64,000 nucleotides of DNA from Burkholderia paludis (GCF_000732615.1 NZ_JPGL01000013.1:62001-126000), one strand, 5' to 3'; shown: positions 35,705 to 47,504, counted from the stretch's first letter. Made by a program: numbers and translations. The notes: a model not told the origin generated them from the letters alone.

Positions 35705-36736
35705 ATGGCATTCAACGTCACTCTCAAGCAAAGCGGCCGGCAATTCCAGGTCGAGTCGGACGAAACCGTGCTGGCGGCCGCGCTGCGCCAGAACGTCCAT
35801 CTGCCGTACGGTTGCAAGAACGGCGCGTGCGGCTCCTGCAAGGGCCAGATCGTGTCGGGACAGATCGAACAGGGCCCGCACGCCGCGTCGGCGCTGTCCA
35901 ACGACGAACGGACGCGCGGCCTCGCGCTGCTGTGCTGCTCGAAGGCGCAGTGCGATCTCGAGATCGACGTGCGCGAGATCGCCGGCGTCGACGGCGTGCA
36001 GGTCAAGAAGCTGCCGTGCCGGATCGCCGCACTCGAGCGCAAGGCCGACGACGTGATGGTCGTGAAGCTGCAGTTGCCCGCCAACGAACGCCTGCAGTAC
36101 CTCGCGGGCCAGTATGTCGAGTTCATCCTGAAGGACGGTTCGCGCCGCAGCTACTCGATGGCGAACGCGCCGCACGAGGAAGGCCCGATCGAGCTGCACA
36201 TCCGCCACATGCCGGGCGGCAAGTTCACCGACCACGTGTTCGGCGCCATGAAGGAGCGTGACATCCTGCGCTTCGAGGGCCCGCTCGGCACGTTCTTCCT
36301 GCGCGAGGATTCCGACAAGCCGATCGTGCTGCTCGCATCGGGCACGGGCTTCGCGCCGATCAAGGCGATCATCGAGCACGTGAAGCATACGGGCATCACG
36401 CGCCCGATGACGCTCTACTGGGGCGCCCGCCGCAAGAAGGACATCTACCTCGGCGAACTCGCCGAGCAGTGGGCGCGCGAGATCCCGAACTTCAAGTACG
36501 TGCCGGTGCTCTCGGAGCCGGACGCCGCCGATCAGTGGACGGGCCGCACGGGCTTCGTGCATCGCGCGGTGATCGACGACCTGCCCGACCTGTCGGGTCA
36601 CCAGGTGTACGCATGCGGCGCGCCGGTGATGGTCGAGTCCGCCCAGCGCGACTTCACGCAGCACCACGCGCTGCCAGCCGACGAGTTCTACGCGGACTCG
36701 TTCACGAGCGCCGCCGATCTCGCGCATCCGGTCTGA
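35705..36736 (+). CDS. Ferredoxin-fused NAD(P)H/flavin oxidoreductase (AscD-like)
   Basis: A 343-residue reductase with an N-terminal plant-type [2Fe-2S] domain. C37, C42, C45 (CKNGACGSC) and C77 bind the cluster. Then come an FAD-binding domain (RRSYSMANAP near 150) and an NAD domain (LLASGTGFAPIKAIIEH). Annotations often name it CDP-6-deoxy-delta-3,4-glucoseen reductase, but with no sugar genes here it is more likely a general electron-transfer reductase. It has a 5' promoter region shared with the divergent epimerase. Confidence 0.88.
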   Translation: MAFNVTLKQSGRQFQVESDETVLAAALRQNVHLPYGCKNGACGSCKGQIVSGQIEQGPHAASALSNDERTRGLALLCCSKAQCDLEIDVREIAGVDGVQVKKLPCRIAALERKADDVMVVKLQLPANERLQYLAGQYVEFILKDGSRRSYSMANAPHEEGPIELHIRHMPGGKFTDHVFGAMKERDILRFEGPLGTFFLREDSDKPIVLLASGTGFAPIKAIIEHVKHTGITRPMTLYWGARRKKDIYLGELAEQWAREIPNFKYVPVLSEPDAADQWTGRTGFVHRAVIDDLPDLSGHQVYACGAPVMVESAQRDFTQHHALPADEFYADSFTSAADLAHPV

Positions 36737-36790
36737 CGCCCGCGCGCCCGCGTCCCGCGCCGCGATGTCACATCCGTGGCATCGCGGCGG

Positions 36791-36820
36791 TTTACAGTGG
36801 GGCGCGGGATGCCTTATGCT
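36791..36820 (+). promoter_or_regulatory. Candidate sigma-70 promoter before argD
   Basis: TTTACA at 36791-36796 and TATGCT at 36815-36820 with an 18-base spacer. A start near 36827 would give a short transcript ending at the terminator at 36956-36983, or a leader running into argD. Confidence 0.5.
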
Positions 36821-36826
36821 TGCGCA

Positions 36827-36983
36827 CATGAACCGCTTCCTGTCCGCTCTCCGACGTCGCCGCTCGCCGCTCCGCCCGGATGCCGCAGGCTCGTCACGGA
36901 CTCGCGCGTAACCCCCACCGCTTCACCGGTTACGCACAAGCTGTTCGAACCCACCAGCCACGGCCTTCCGTGGCTTTTTTATT
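36827..36983 (+). ncRNA. Candidate short transcript or attenuated leader upstream of argD
   Basis: Between a plausible promoter and a strong terminator lie about 155 bases with no convincing reading frame (an ORF start at 36776 runs through in frame with argD but has no family match). It could be a small RNA or a 5' leader whose termination is regulated. Nothing in the sequence identifies a known RNA family. Confidence 0.4.
36956..36983 (+). terminator. Terminator upstream of argD
   Basis: Stem AGCCACGG (36956-36963) with CCGTGGCT (36968-36975), a CCTT loop and TTTTTATT. It is only 39 bases before the argD start and on its strand, so it acts on a transcript that begins earlier. Confidence 0.8.
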
Positions 36984-37021
36984 GCCCGTTTCCCTTTCAA
37001 CGTCCGCTGGAGTCTGCTGCC

Positions 37022-38206
37022 ATGCCCCTGAACGATTATCCGATCGACTCGCTGATGTACATCACGAACCGCCCCGACATCGTGTTTACGCACGGCAAGG
37101 GTTCGTGGCTCTACGATCACACCGGCAAGCGCTATCTGGACTTCATCCAGGGCTGGGCCGTCAACAGCCTCGGCCACTGCAACGATGGCATCGTCGAGGC
37201 GCTGAAGACGCAGGCGGACAAGCTGCTGAACCCGTCGCCGGCGTTCTACAACGAGCCGATGGCGAAGCTCGCGGGCCTGCTCACGCAGCACAGCGTGTTC
37301 GACAAGGTGTTCTTCACGAACAGCGGCGCCGAGGCTAACGAAGGCGCGATCAAGCTCGCACGCAAGTGGGGGCGCAAGTTCAGGAACGGCGCGTACGAGA
37401 TCATCACGTTCGACCACAGCTTCCACGGCCGTACGCTCGCGACGATGTCGGCCAGCGGCAAGCCGGGCTGGGACACGATCTACGCCCCGCAGGTGCCGGG
37501 CTTCCCGAAGGCCGAGCTGAACGACATCAACTCGGTCGAGCGGCTGATCACCGACAAGACCGTCGCCGTGATGCTCGAACCGATCCAGGGCGAAGGCGGC
37601 GTGATTCCGGCGACGCGTGAATTCATGCAGGCGCTGCGCGCGCTGACGAAACAGCACAACCTGCTGCTGATCGTCGACGAGGTGCAAAGCGGCTGCGGCC
37701 GCGCGGGCACGCTGTTCGCCTACGAACTGTCGGGCATCGAGCCGGACATCATGACGCTCGCGAAGGGCATCGGCGGCGGCGTGCCGCTCGGCGCGCTGCT
37801 GTCGAAGGCCGACGTCGCGGTGTTCGAGGCCGGCGACCAGGGCGGCACGTACAACGGCAACCCGCTGATGACGGCGGCCGGCCATGCGGTGATCTCGCAG
37901 CTCGTCGCACCGGGCTTCCTCGAAGGCGTGCGCGAACGCAGCGAATACCTGAAGCGCAGGCTGCTCGAGCTGTCGGAGGAGCGCGGCTTCGAGGGCGAAC
38001 GCGGCGAAGGCCTGCTGCGCGCGCTGCTGCTCGGCAAGGACATCGGCCCGCAGATCGTCGAGAAGGCGCGCGACATGCAGCCGGACGGCCTGCTGCTGAA
38101 CGCCGCGCGGCCGAACCTGCTGCGCTTCATGCCCGCCCTGAACGTGACGACCGAGGAAATCGACCAGATGATGGCGATGCTGCGGTCGATCCTCGACACG
38201 CTCTAA
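37022..38206 (+). CDS. argD: Acetylornithine transaminase
   Basis: A 394-residue class III PLP aminotransferase of arginine synthesis. [20 protein letters not shown] (98-117), [19 protein letters not shown] (128-146), the VDEVQSG block with D219 and E220, and the Schiff-base K248 in [13 protein letters not shown] are all present. The ATG at 37022 fits the family; an upstream extension is unconserved. It starts 39 bases after a terminator, so the true promoter or readthrough control lies in the leader. A GNAT gene follows by 13 bases. Confidence 0.92.
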   Translation: MPLNDYPIDSLMYITNRPDIVFTHGKGSWLYDHTGKRYLDFIQGWAVNSLGHCNDGIVEALKTQADKLLNPSPAFYNEPMAKLAGLLTQHSVFDKVFFTNSGAEANEGAIKLARKWGRKFRNGAYEIITFDHSFHGRTLATMSASGKPGWDTIYAPQVPGFPKAELNDINSVERLITDKTVAVMLEPIQGEGGVIPATREFMQALRALTKQHNLLLIVDEVQSGCGRAGTLFAYELSGIEPDIMTLAKGIGGGVPLGALLSKADVAVFEAGDQGGTYNGNPLMTAAGHAVISQLVAPGFLEGVRERSEYLKRRLLELSEERGFEGERGEGLLRALLLGKDIGPQIVEKARDMQPDGLLLNAARPNLLRFMPALNVTTEEIDQMMAMLRSILDTL

Positions 38207-38219
38207 GGAGACCGCCGCG

Positions 38220-38678
38220 ATGGACGCCGCCGCAACCGACGCAATCGCCATCCGCCCGTTCGAACGCGCCGACACCGACGCCGTGCTCGCGGTATGGCGC
38301 GACGCGTTCCCGCAGTACGACGAAGACGGCGCGCCGCCGCACCGCGACCCGCTGCGATCGATCGCGCTGAAGCTCGCGACGCAGCCGGAGCTGTTCTTCG
38401 TCGCGACGAGCGGCACGCGCGTCGTCGGTACGCTGATGGCGGGTTTCGACGGACATCGCGGCTGGCTCTACTCGTTCGGCGTCGCGAACGACGCGCGGCG
38501 GCTCGGTGTCGGCCGCGCGCTGATCGCGCATGCGGAACGCGCGCTCGCCGCACGCGGCTGCCTGAAGATCAACCTTCAGGTGCTGCCCGGCAACGACGAT
38601 GCGTGCCGCTTCTATGCGGCCCTCGGCTATCGCGTCGAGGAGCGCATCTCGTTCGGCAAGACGCTGCCGGCTGCGTAA
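38220..38678 (+). CDS. GNAT family acetyltransferase (YpeA-like)
   Basis: A 152-residue GNAT. The acetyl-CoA motif is VANDARRLGVGRALIAHAER near residue 88-107. The INLQVLPGNDDACRFYAALGYRVEER pattern at the C terminus matches E. coli YpeA and RimI-like enzymes. Substrate unknown. AAGGAG lies upstream of the ATG and it is probably co-transcribed with argD. Confidence 0.9.
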   Translation: MDAAATDAIAIRPFERADTDAVLAVWRDAFPQYDEDGAPPHRDPLRSIALKLATQPELFFVATSGTRVVGTLMAGFDGHRGWLYSFGVANDARRLGVGRALIAHAERALAARGCLKINLQVLPGNDDACRFYAALGYRVEERISFGKTLPAA

Positions 38679-38696
38679 TACCGCCGCCGGCCCGAC

Positions 38697-39368
38697 TCAG
38701 CGCGTGATCGGCCCCGCGCCCGGCAGCGGATTGCCGAGCGCGTCGGTCGGCACGGCCTGCTGCTCGAACGCCGCGAAATACGCGGCCCATTGCGTGTCGT
38801 TCACGCGCACGATCAGCGCGCCGTCCTGCCAGACGTCGTTGTGGTCGTTGTGGTCGTCGCCCTCGCGGTGCAGATAGTTCGAGCCGGTCGAGCCCTGGTT
38901 CATGTGCGTGTCGTGGATCCCGTTGCCTTCCGCATACGAGCGGCCGAACACGACGACGTCGAGCCCCTGCGACTGCGCGGCGTTCACGAGCCGCAGCAGC
39001 GACGGGATCGGCTCCGGGTTTTCGGTGCCGTCCATCACCTCACTCGCGCGCCACGCGCCCGTTTCGCTCAGGATGTCGCTGCGCAGGTAGTCGAGCGCGG
39101 GCAATGCCGCCTGCCCCGTCAGGTCCGTATAGCCTTCGGCCGCATCCGCGAGCGTCTGCGTGATCGGGTGGTGGAAATCGTAGACGAGCTTGTAGTTCAG
39201 CAGGTCGTCCGCGTCGCTGGTGCCGACGTTGATCGCGACGTCCCAGTCGCCGCCGGGCAGCGCCAGCGTCAGGTGGATGTGATACTGGATCTCGTTGCCG
39301 TGCGGCGAGCCCTTCAGCTTCGCCACCGATGTCACCTTCGCCTTCACGAAACCATAGTCGAGACTCAT
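38697..39368 (-). CDS. DUF2278 family protein
   Basis: A 223-residue YukJ/DUF2278 protein. It opens LDYGFVKAKVTSVAKLKGS, has a NVGTSDADDLLNYKLVYDFHHP block and a DTHMNQGS motif, and ends in a beta-rich C-terminal domain. The family is widespread but of unknown function. The gene converges on the GNAT gene with 18 bases between. Confidence 0.87.
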   Translation of the reverse strand: MSLDYGFVKAKVTSVAKLKGSPHGNEIQYHIHLTLALPGGDWDVAINVGTSDADDLLNYKLVYDFHHPITQTLADAAEGYTDLTGQAALPALDYLRSDILSETGAWRASEVMDGTENPEPIPSLLRLVNAAQSQGLDVVVFGRSYAEGNGIHDTHMNQGSTGSNYLHREGDDHNDHNDVWQDGALIVRVNDTQWAAYFAAFEQQAVPTDALGNPLPGAGPITR

Positions 39369-39550
39369 GCGTGCGCTCCGTATTTCGCCGGGCCTTCGAT
39401 GCTACGCGGCCCGTGTGTCGATTTGCCGGCAACCCGCTGCCGGCGGCCGGCGGCCGGCGGCCGGCATCGAACGGCCGCCGCGGGCCCGGCGCAACAGTCG
39501 CATGGAGTCGCTTCCGCACGGACAAGTTCGCCGCGAATCGCCGGAAGACG

Positions 39551-39592
39551 AAAAAAAAGGCTGTCACGGCATTCCGTGACAGCCTTTCGAAA
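39551..39592 (-). terminator. Terminator of the liv operon
   Basis: Minus-strand stem AGGCTGTCACGG / CCGTGACAGCCT (39558-39569 and 39574-39585), followed on that strand by eight T (plus-strand A tract at 39551-39558). It is 65 bases beyond livF. The remainder of the 39369-39654 gap holds a GC-rich CCGGCGG run at about 39430-39465 and nothing coding. Confidence 0.85.
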
Positions 39593-39654
39593 GCCCGCGT
39601 GCGACGCGCCCGGCACTCGCCGTCGCGCGCTACCGGGCCCGCTCATTCACTCGC

Positions 39655-40370
<716 letters not shown>

Positions 40371-40371
<1 letters not shown>

Positions 40372-41147
40372 CAGTGCACCCCTGCGCCGAGATATGCCTC
40401 AATCACCTTCGGATTCTTCTGCACGTCCTGCGGCAGACCCTCGGCGATCACCTTGCCGTAATCGAGCACCGTCATCCGGTTGCACAGCCCCATCACGAGC
40501 TTCACGTCGTGCTCGATCAGGAGAATCGTGCGGCCGTCCGAACGGATCTTGTCGAGCAGGCGCGTGAGTTCGACCTTCTCGGTCGCGTTCATCCCGGCCG
40601 CCGGCTCGTCGAGCGCGAGCAGCTTCGGATCGGTCGCCAGCGCGCGTGCGATTTCCAGCCGGCGCTGGTGGCCGTACGACAGGTTGCGCGACGTGTAGTC
40701 GGCGTACTGCAGCACGCCGACGTAGTCGAGCAGCTCGATCGCGCGTTCCTTGATCTCGCGCTCTTCCTGGCGTTCGGCCGGCGTCTGGAACACCGCGCCG
40801 AGCAGCCCGTGCTTGGTGCGCACGTGGCGGCCCACCATCACGTTCTCGAGCGCGGTCATCCCGCCGAACAGGCGGATGTTCTGGAACGTGCGCGCGATGC
40901 CGGCCTTGGCCACCTGGTGCACGGCCGTCGGCGTGTAGTTCTGGCCGTCCAGCTTGAAGTCGCCCGAATCCGGCGTGTAGAGGCCCGTGATCACGTTGAA
41001 GAACGTGGTCTTGCCGGCGCCGTTCGGGCCGATCAGGCCGTAGATCTCGCCTTCCTTGATCTGCAGGCCGACGTCGGACAGTGCCTGCAGGCCGCCGAAG
41101 CGTTTGTTCACGCCCTGCACGGACAGTCGGATTTGCTTGTCGCTCAT
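40371..41147 (-). CDS. livG: Branched-chain amino acid ABC transporter ATPase LivG
   Basis: A 258-residue ABC ATPase of the LivG subtype, with Walker A GPNGAGKT, the LivG-specific insert GIARTFQNIRLFGGMTALEN and the C-terminal LIEHDVKLVMGLCNRMTVLDYG. It sits 24 bases after livM. Confidence 0.93.
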
Positions 41148-41171
41148 GTGTGTATCCCCTGTGTCCGTAGG

Positions 41172-42341
<1,170 letters not shown>

Positions 42342-42359
42342 GTCGTTTGCTCCCTTCCG

Positions 42360-43310
42360 TTACGCGCGATCCGCGACCCGTTCGCCCAGCAGGCCGGACG
42401 GACGGAACACCAGCACGATGATCAGCACGATGAAGGCGAACACGTCCTGGTAGTTACTGCCGAATACGCCGCCCGTGAGGTTGCCGATGTAGCCGGCCCC
42501 GAGCTGCTCGATCAGGCCGAGCAGCACGCCGCCGACCATGGCGCCGCCGAGGTTGCCGATCCCGCCGAGCACCGCGGCCGTGAATGCCTTCATGCCGGGG
42601 ATGAAGCCCATGTAGAAGTGCACGTTGCCGTATTCGGACGCGATCATCACGCCGGCCAGCGCGGCGAGCGCGGAGCCGATCATGAACGTCGCGGAGATCA
42701 CGAAGTTCGGGTTCACGCCCATCAGGCTGGCGGTGTTCGGGCTTTCGGCGATCGCGCGCATCGCACGGCCGAGCTTGGTCTTGTGCACGAGCAGCAGCAG
42801 GCCGCCCATCACGATGAACGCAACCGCGATGATCACGATTTCAGTCACCGAGATCACGGCGCCGGGCGTCGTGTCGGTGGCCTTGATCACGTTGATCGGA
42901 TCGGTCGGCAGCAATTGCGGGAACGGCAGCGGGTTGCGCGACCAGATGATCATCGCAGCCGTCTGCAGCAGGATCGACACGCCGATCGCGGTGATCAGCG
43001 GCGCGAGGCGCGGCGCGCGGCGCAGCGGCCGGTAGGCGACGCGTTCGATCGTGAAGCCGACGAACGCACAGACGACCGCGGCAATACCCAGGCCGATCGT
43101 CAGCGTCGCGACGTTGCCGAGTCCGGGGAAGTGGTTCTGCAGCACGGTGATGGCCGACAGGGCGACCATCGCGCCGATCATCAGCACGTCGCCATGTGCG
43201 AAGTTGATGATGCCGAGAATGCCGTACACCATCGTGTAGCCCAACGCGATGATGGCGTAGACACTGCCGAGCACCAGCCCGTTGAGAACCTGCTGGACGA
43301 AAATATCCAT
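42360..43310 (-). CDS. livH: Branched-chain amino acid ABC transporter permease LivH
   Basis: A 316-residue LivH permease opening VQQVLNGLVLGSVYAIIALG, then GIINFAHGDVLMIGAM, and the late AAVLGGIGNLGGAMVGGVLLG. It is the first intact gene of the liv operon. The upstream gap (43311-43521) should contain its promoter and holds the terminator of the shortened binding-protein gene. Confidence 0.93.
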   Translation of the reverse strand: MDIFVQQVLNGLVLGSVYAIIALGYTMVYGILGIINFAHGDVLMIGAMVALSAITVLQNHFPGLGNVATLTIGLGIAAVVCAFVGFTIERVAYRPLRRAPRLAPLITAIGVSILLQTAAMIIWSRNPLPFPQLLPTDPINVIKATDTTPGAVISVTEIVIIAVAFIVMGGLLLLVHKTKLGRAMRAIAESPNTASLMGVNPNFVISATFMIGSALAALAGVMIASEYGNVHFYMGFIPGMKAFTAAVLGGIGNLGGAMVGGVLLGLIEQLGAGYIGNLTGGVFGSNYQDVFAFIVLIIVLVFRPSGLLGERVADRA

Positions 43311-43477
43311 TTAAAGCTCCTTGGCCCGTGCTGCCGGAGGACGTTGCGCCCCGCGGGTAAGCGAGGAATCGCGCCTTCTCGGCGACACTGCGGGTACTAG
43401 TCGATACCGGTAAGGGTGGATCGTCCCGGCGCGCGCCGCCCGGCCTGTACGGCCGGACCTGCCGCCGGAGCGGATAC

Positions 43478-43507
43478 AAAAACGGCACCGCACTGTTCCG
43501 GTGCCGT
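43478..43507 (-). terminator. Terminator after the shortened binding-protein gene
   Basis: Minus-strand stem ACGGCACCG / CGGTGCCGT (plus-strand 43482-43490 and 43499-43507) followed by TTTTT. It separates the truncated livK-like gene from livH, so livHMGF must use a promoter in 43311-43470. Confidence 0.8.
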
Positions 43508-43521
43508 CATGAGTCCCGTCG

Positions 43522-44199
43522 CTAAATCGTCACGACATCGAGGACGGTGTTCGTGGCCTCCTTGAAGTCGTAGGGCAGCATGCCGAGACGGCCTTCGTCC
43601 GGTTGCCCGGCATCCGTGCCTGTTTCCGTCCGGTGCGGGGCAAACCCCGCACCCGGGCGGATCGGATTCCGCGCCGCGCCGCCCGTCCGGGCGCCGCGAA
43701 GACCGCACCCGACATTCGTCAGGACTGCGTCGGAATCCATCGTACGAACCAGACCGCGCGTCGCAACACCACCGATCGCGGCAACGCGCTGTTTCGTCGA
43801 ATCGAAATGAAAGGGGGTCGGTGACTTCCGCACGCGGCCCGCAGCGCCAGGCGCTGCTGCCGGCTGCCGTCGGTCGGCACGCCCGGTCGCCGTGGCACCA
43901 CGGCCGGCGGTGTACTGCAATGCAACCTGCATGCCCGCTGCCCGGCCGATCGCCAGGCCAGGCGCGTTGAATTCCTCGATCGCCAAACGTGCCCCGTCTT
44001 CCTTGTCCTTGCCCAATTGCGCGCTGCGGCACACGGATGGCGCCACACGACCGGCTCCGGCGACGCGCACGCCGCTGGCCGGCGGTGCCGCGAACGCCGC
44101 AGCCTCCCTGCCCGCCCCGTCGTCGCTCTTTTTGCTGCAGCCGGCAAGCATTGCAACCGGTGCGGCGACGGACATGGCGTACGCCAACTTCACATGCAT
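43522..44199 (-). pseudogene. Internally shortened LivJ/K-type branched-chain amino acid binding lipoprotein
   Basis: An open frame of 225 codons. Residues 1-22 form a lipoprotein signal with lipobox LAGC (C22). Residues about 55-95 (GKDKEDGARLAIEEFNAPGL) match the start of LivJ/K binding proteins, and the last 15 or so (PYDFKEATNTVLDVVTI) match their extreme C terminus. Functional homologues are about 370-380 residues, so most of the ligand-binding core is gone and what lies between is Arg/Ala-rich and unrecognisable. It lies just before livHMGF. The frame is still open, so it could make a small lipoprotein, but it should not bind substrate. The 44200-44410 stretch upstream is AT-richer and likely held its promoter. 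Confidence 0.75.
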
Positions 44200-44413
44200 T
44201 GAATGGTCTCCCGCGCCTTGCCCAAACCCGATCTCAAAGCCATTCAGGCCTGAAAACGGGCGCATTGTAACTCCATTTATAGGACGCCAATAATCCTGAT
44301 TCGATGGGGTTTTCCTGCATTGCAACCAATTTTGAGAGACGCTTGGAAACACGCAGGGCAACCCGGTTGCACCGCGAACGCGAATAATGGTTGCGATTAC
44401 AATTTCGACAGGC

Positions 44414-44440
44414 AAAAAAAAGCGCGCCGGGAGGCGCGCT
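44414..44440 (-). terminator. Terminator of the slpA-ispH operon
   Basis: Minus-strand stem AGCGCGCC / GGCGCGCT (plus-strand 44421-44428 and 44433-44440) followed on that strand by eight T. It lies 28 bases after ispH. Confidence 0.87.
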
Positions 44441-44468
44441 TCGGTGTTCCGCGGGTGCAATGCGTCAA

Positions 44469-45449
44469 TCAGGCGGCGGGCGGCAGGTTCAACCCGCGCG
44501 GCAGCGGGAACGACACGTTTTCCTCGATGCCGTCGAGGGCGCGGACGTTGCGCACGCCGAGCTCGCGCAGCCGCGCGATCACGGCCTGGGCGAGCACCTC
44601 GGGCGCCGATGCGCCGGCCGTCACGCCGATGCGGCGCTTGCCCGCGACCCATGCCGGATCGATCTGGTCGGGCGCATCGACCATGTAGGCGTCGACGCCG
44701 CGCTTCTCGGCCACTTCGCGCAGGCGGCTCGAATTCGAACTGTTCGGGCTGCCGACGACGATCACGACATCGCACTGCGGCGCCATGAACTTCACCGCGT
44801 CCTGGCGGTTCTGCGTCGCGTAGCAGATGTCCTGCTTCTTCGGCTCGCGGATCTTCGGATACTTCGCCTTCAGCGCCGCGATGATCTCGGCCGCGTCGTC
44901 GACGGACAGCGTGGTCTGCGTGACGAGCGCGATGCGCTCGGGATCGGCGAGCTGCAGCTTCAGGACATCCTCGACGCTCTCGACGAGATGCATGCCGCGC
45001 TCGACCTGCCCCATCGTGCCCTCGACTTCCGGATGGCCCTTGTGCCCGATCATGACGATGTCGACGCCGTCCTGGCGCATCTTCGCGACCTCGACGTGCA
45101 CTTTCGTGACGAGCGGGCAGGTGGCGTCGTAAATACGCAACCCGCGCACGTCGGCCTCGTCGCGCACGGCCTTCGACACGCCGTGCGCACTGAAGATCAC
45201 GGTGTTGCCGGCCGGCACTTCCTCGAGCTCCTCGACGAAGATCGCGCCTTTCTTCTTCAGATCCTCGACCACGTACTTGTTGTGGACGATTTCGTGACGG
45301 ACGTAGATCGGCGCGCCGTGCATCGAGATCGCCCGCTCGACGATCTCGATCGCGCGATCGACGCCTGCGCAGAAACCGCGCGGCTGGGCCAGCAGGATTT
45401 CGGCGTCGGCGGCGACGGTCTGCCCGGACAGCGTATCGGTGGTGCTCAT
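44469..45449 (-). CDS. ispH: 4-hydroxy-3-methylbut-2-enyl diphosphate reductase
   Basis: A 326-residue IspH (LytB), last enzyme of the MEP isoprenoid pathway. The three cluster cysteines are C27 (PRGFCAGV), C111 (YDATCPLV) and C209 ([11 protein letters not shown]). The SPNSSNS block, the HxxH-type motifs and [10 protein letters not shown] are present. It follows the FKBP gene slpA by two bases, an operon order widely conserved in proteobacteria. Confidence 0.96.
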   Translation of the reverse strand: MSTTDTLSGQTVAADAEILLAQPRGFCAGVDRAIEIVERAISMHGAPIYVRHEIVHNKYVVEDLKKKGAIFVEELEEVPAGNTVIFSAHGVSKAVRDEADVRGLRIYDATCPLVTKVHVEVAKMRQDGVDIVMIGHKGHPEVEGTMGQVERGMHLVESVEDVLKLQLADPERIALVTQTTLSVDDAAEIIAALKAKYPKIREPKKQDICYATQNRQDAVKFMAPQCDVVIVVGSPNSSNSSRLREVAEKRGVDAYMVDAPDQIDPAWVAGKRRIGVTAGASAPEVLAQAVIARLRELGVRNVRALDGIEENVSFPLPRGLNLPPAA

Positions 45450-45451
45450 GA

Positions 45452-45907
45452 TTACAGGATTCCGATGATTTTCACTTCGAACGTGAGCGCTTGGCCCGCG
45501 AGCGGATGATTGAAGTCGAACAGCGCCGAGGTTTCGCTGACTTCCTTCAGCACCCCCGCGTACCGGCCGCCGTCCGGCGCATTGAACTCGATCAGCTCGC
45601 CCGGCGTGAAATCGTCGCCGACCATCCCGTTCTCGCGCAGCGTCGACAGCGTCACGCGCTGGAGCATGTCGGGATTACGGGGACCGAACCCCTGCTCGGG
45701 CGTTAGCTGATAAGTCGAGTGGTCGCCGACCCTGAGCCCGAGCAGAATCTGTTCCAGCGACGGCGCCAGCTGCCCCGCGCCGAGCAGCAGCGTGGCCGGC
45801 TTGTCGGTGAAGGTGTTGACGATGTCGGCGCCGTCGGCCAGTGCCAGGCGGTAATGCAACGTGACGTGGGAACCGGGCTTCACTTCGGATAGATCGATGA
45901 GGCTCAT
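45452..45907 (-). CDS. slpA: FKBP-type peptidyl-prolyl isomerase (SlpA-like)
   Basis: A 151-residue FKBP with an inserted IF flap, the SlpA/FkpB subtype. Features are [18 protein letters not shown] at the N terminus, [27 protein letters not shown] and VKIIGIL at the end. It speeds proline isomerisation during folding. Paired with ispH. Confidence 0.92.
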   Translation of the reverse strand: MSLIDLSEVKPGSHVTLHYRLALADGADIVNTFTDKPATLLLGAGQLAPSLEQILLGLRVGDHSTYQLTPEQGFGPRNPDMLQRVTLSTLRENGMVGDDFTPGELIEFNAPDGGRYAGVLKEVSETSALFDFNHPLAGQALTFEVKIIGIL

Positions 45908-46042
45908 GAATTACTCGTTCAGTCGGCGCCCGAAACGGCCGAAAGGCCCGGCGCAAAGCCAATATTGTAAGTCACCTGAGCGCGCAAGGCGGAAAGTGCG
46001 ACGACGTCGCGCACACCGCCCGCCGCCAATGGAGTTCCAAGC

Positions 46043-46816
46043 ATGCTGTCACCCTGCCTCGCCCCGCCGCCGCTCGAATGCCGCGACGCCCACGACCGGC
46101 CGGCCGCCGCGCCCGGCTGCGCCCTCCCTGTCGGCCGGTGCGGGCGCCTCCCGCGCGGCTGGTGCCCCGAACGCCCCCGCGAGCGGCTGCTGGAACGCGG
46201 GCCGGCCGCGCTGACCAACGACGAACTGATCGCACTGCTGCTCGGCACCGGCACACCGGAGCACGATGTGTTCGTCATCGCGCGCGCCCTGGTCGCGCAG
46301 TTCAAGACGTTGCGCGGGCTGCTCGAGGCGAGCGACGCCGATTTCCAGGCGCACGCCGGCATCGGCCCCGCGCGGTCGGCGCGGCTGATGGCGGTCACCG
46401 AGATCGCGCGGCGCGTGCTGAAGGAGAAGGCGCGCGAGACGACGCCGATCGATTCGCCCGGCGCGGTCGAGGATTATCTGCGGCTGAAGATCGGCGCGCG
46501 CCCGTACGAAGTGTTCGCCGCGGTCTACCTCGATGCGCGCAACGGCCTGATCGAAACGGAGGAAATCACGCGCGGCTCGCTGACGCGCATGGCCGTCTAC
46601 CCGCGCGAGATCGTGCGCCGCGCGATGCAGCACAACGCCGCGGCGCTGATCGTCGCGCACAACCATCCGTCCGGCGCGGTGCAGCCGAGCGCGGAAGACC
46701 GCCGCCTGACCCGCGTGCTGCACGATGCGCTCGCACTCGTCGACGTGCGGCTGCTCGATCATGTCGTCATCGGCACCGGCGATACTTTTTCGTTCGCACG
46801 TGCCGGTTGGCTGTAG
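46043..46816 (+). CDS. radC: RadC family JAB-domain protein
   Basis: A 257-residue RadC. The UPF0758 N-terminal part has [28 protein letters not shown] (about 43-70) and a helix-hairpin-helix region. The metallo-JAMM motif [14 protein letters not shown] is near 205-218. Once thought to be a recombination protein, its true role is unsettled. The first 40 residues are Pro/Ala-rich and unconserved, so a later start is possible. Divergent from slpA. Confidence 0.9.
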   Translation: MLSPCLAPPPLECRDAHDRPAAAPGCALPVGRCGRLPRGWCPERPRERLLERGPAALTNDELIALLLGTGTPEHDVFVIARALVAQFKTLRGLLEASDADFQAHAGIGPARSARLMAVTEIARRVLKEKARETTPIDSPGAVEDYLRLKIGARPYEVFAAVYLDARNGLIETEEITRGSLTRMAVYPREIVRRAMQHNAAALIVAHNHPSGAVQPSAEDRRLTRVLHDALALVDVRLLDHVVIGTGDTFSFARAGWL

Positions 46817-46870
46817 ACTGTGGCGCGGCGGCCCGCCAACGGGCGCCGCAACGGTGAAGCGAAATTAGGT

Positions 46871-46900
46871 TTGATTTTTCTGAACTTTTTCTGCTAGAAT
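46871..46900 (+). promoter_or_regulatory. Sigma-70 promoter for rpmB-rpmG
   Basis: TTGATT (46871-46876) and TAGAAT (46895-46900) with an 18-base spacer in a T-rich stretch, about 155 bases before rpmB. It fits a strong ribosomal-protein promoter. Confidence 0.7.
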
Positions 46901-47053
46901 CGCCGTCTGTCTTTTTTCCAACCAGTTCTAGCCATCGAAGGGCCTTGTCTGTAAGGGCTTCGGCGTTCTGAGTGCAGCCATGGATCACGTGGCGGTGCGA
47001 TGGAACCTTCATCGGCGATCGAACCCCGAATTTAGCGTATTAGGAGTGCTCTC

Positions 47054-47287
47054 ATGGCACGCGTATGCCAAGTAACTGGGAAAGCGCCGATGAGCGGCAA
47101 CAACGTTTCCCACGCAAACAACAAGACGAAGCGCCGCTTCCTGCCGAACCTGCAAAACCGCCGGTTCTGGGTAGAGAGCGAAAACCGCTGGGTGCGCCTG
47201 CGCGTCTCGAACGCCGGCCTGCGCCTGATCGACAAGAACGGCATCGATTCCGTGCTCGCTGACCTGCGCGCACGCGGCGAAGCCTAA
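47054..47287 (+). CDS. rpmB: 50S ribosomal protein L28
   Basis: A 77-residue L28, opening [20 protein letters not shown] and continuing with [20 protein letters not shown]. It carries the cysteine-poor, non-zinc form. rpmG follows by 17 bases. Confidence 0.97.
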
Positions 47288-47304
47288 GCCCAAGGAGCAC
47301 AATC

Positions 47305-47472
47305 ATGGCAAAAGGCGCACGCGACAAGATCAAGCTCGAGTCGACTGCTGGTACGGGTCATTTCTACACGACCACGAAGAACAAGCGCAACATGCCGGAA
47401 AAGATGGCGATCAAGAAGTTCGATCCCGTCGTCCGCAAGCATGTGGAATACAAAGAAACCAAGATCAAGTAA
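47305..47472 (+). CDS. rpmG: 50S ribosomal protein L33
   Basis: A 55-residue L33 beginning [19 protein letters not shown], with [14 protein letters not shown] and ending [15 protein letters not shown] precedes the ATG. It lacks the zinc-binding cysteines, so it is the C-minus form. Co-transcribed with rpmB. Confidence 0.97.
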   Translation: MAKGARDKIKLESTAGTGHFYTTTKNKRNMPEKMAIKKFDPVVRKHVEYKETKIK

Positions 47473-47504
47473 TCTCCGGTTTCTGCGAGCCCGCTGACAA
47501 GCGA

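Noticed and set aside
35705..36736. Sugar-nucleotide reductase (deoxysugar synthesis) as the specific role of the ferredoxin-fused reductase
   Set aside because: The sequence shows only a general [2Fe-2S]/FAD/NAD layout and no deoxysugar genes lie nearby, so the specific name is not supported.
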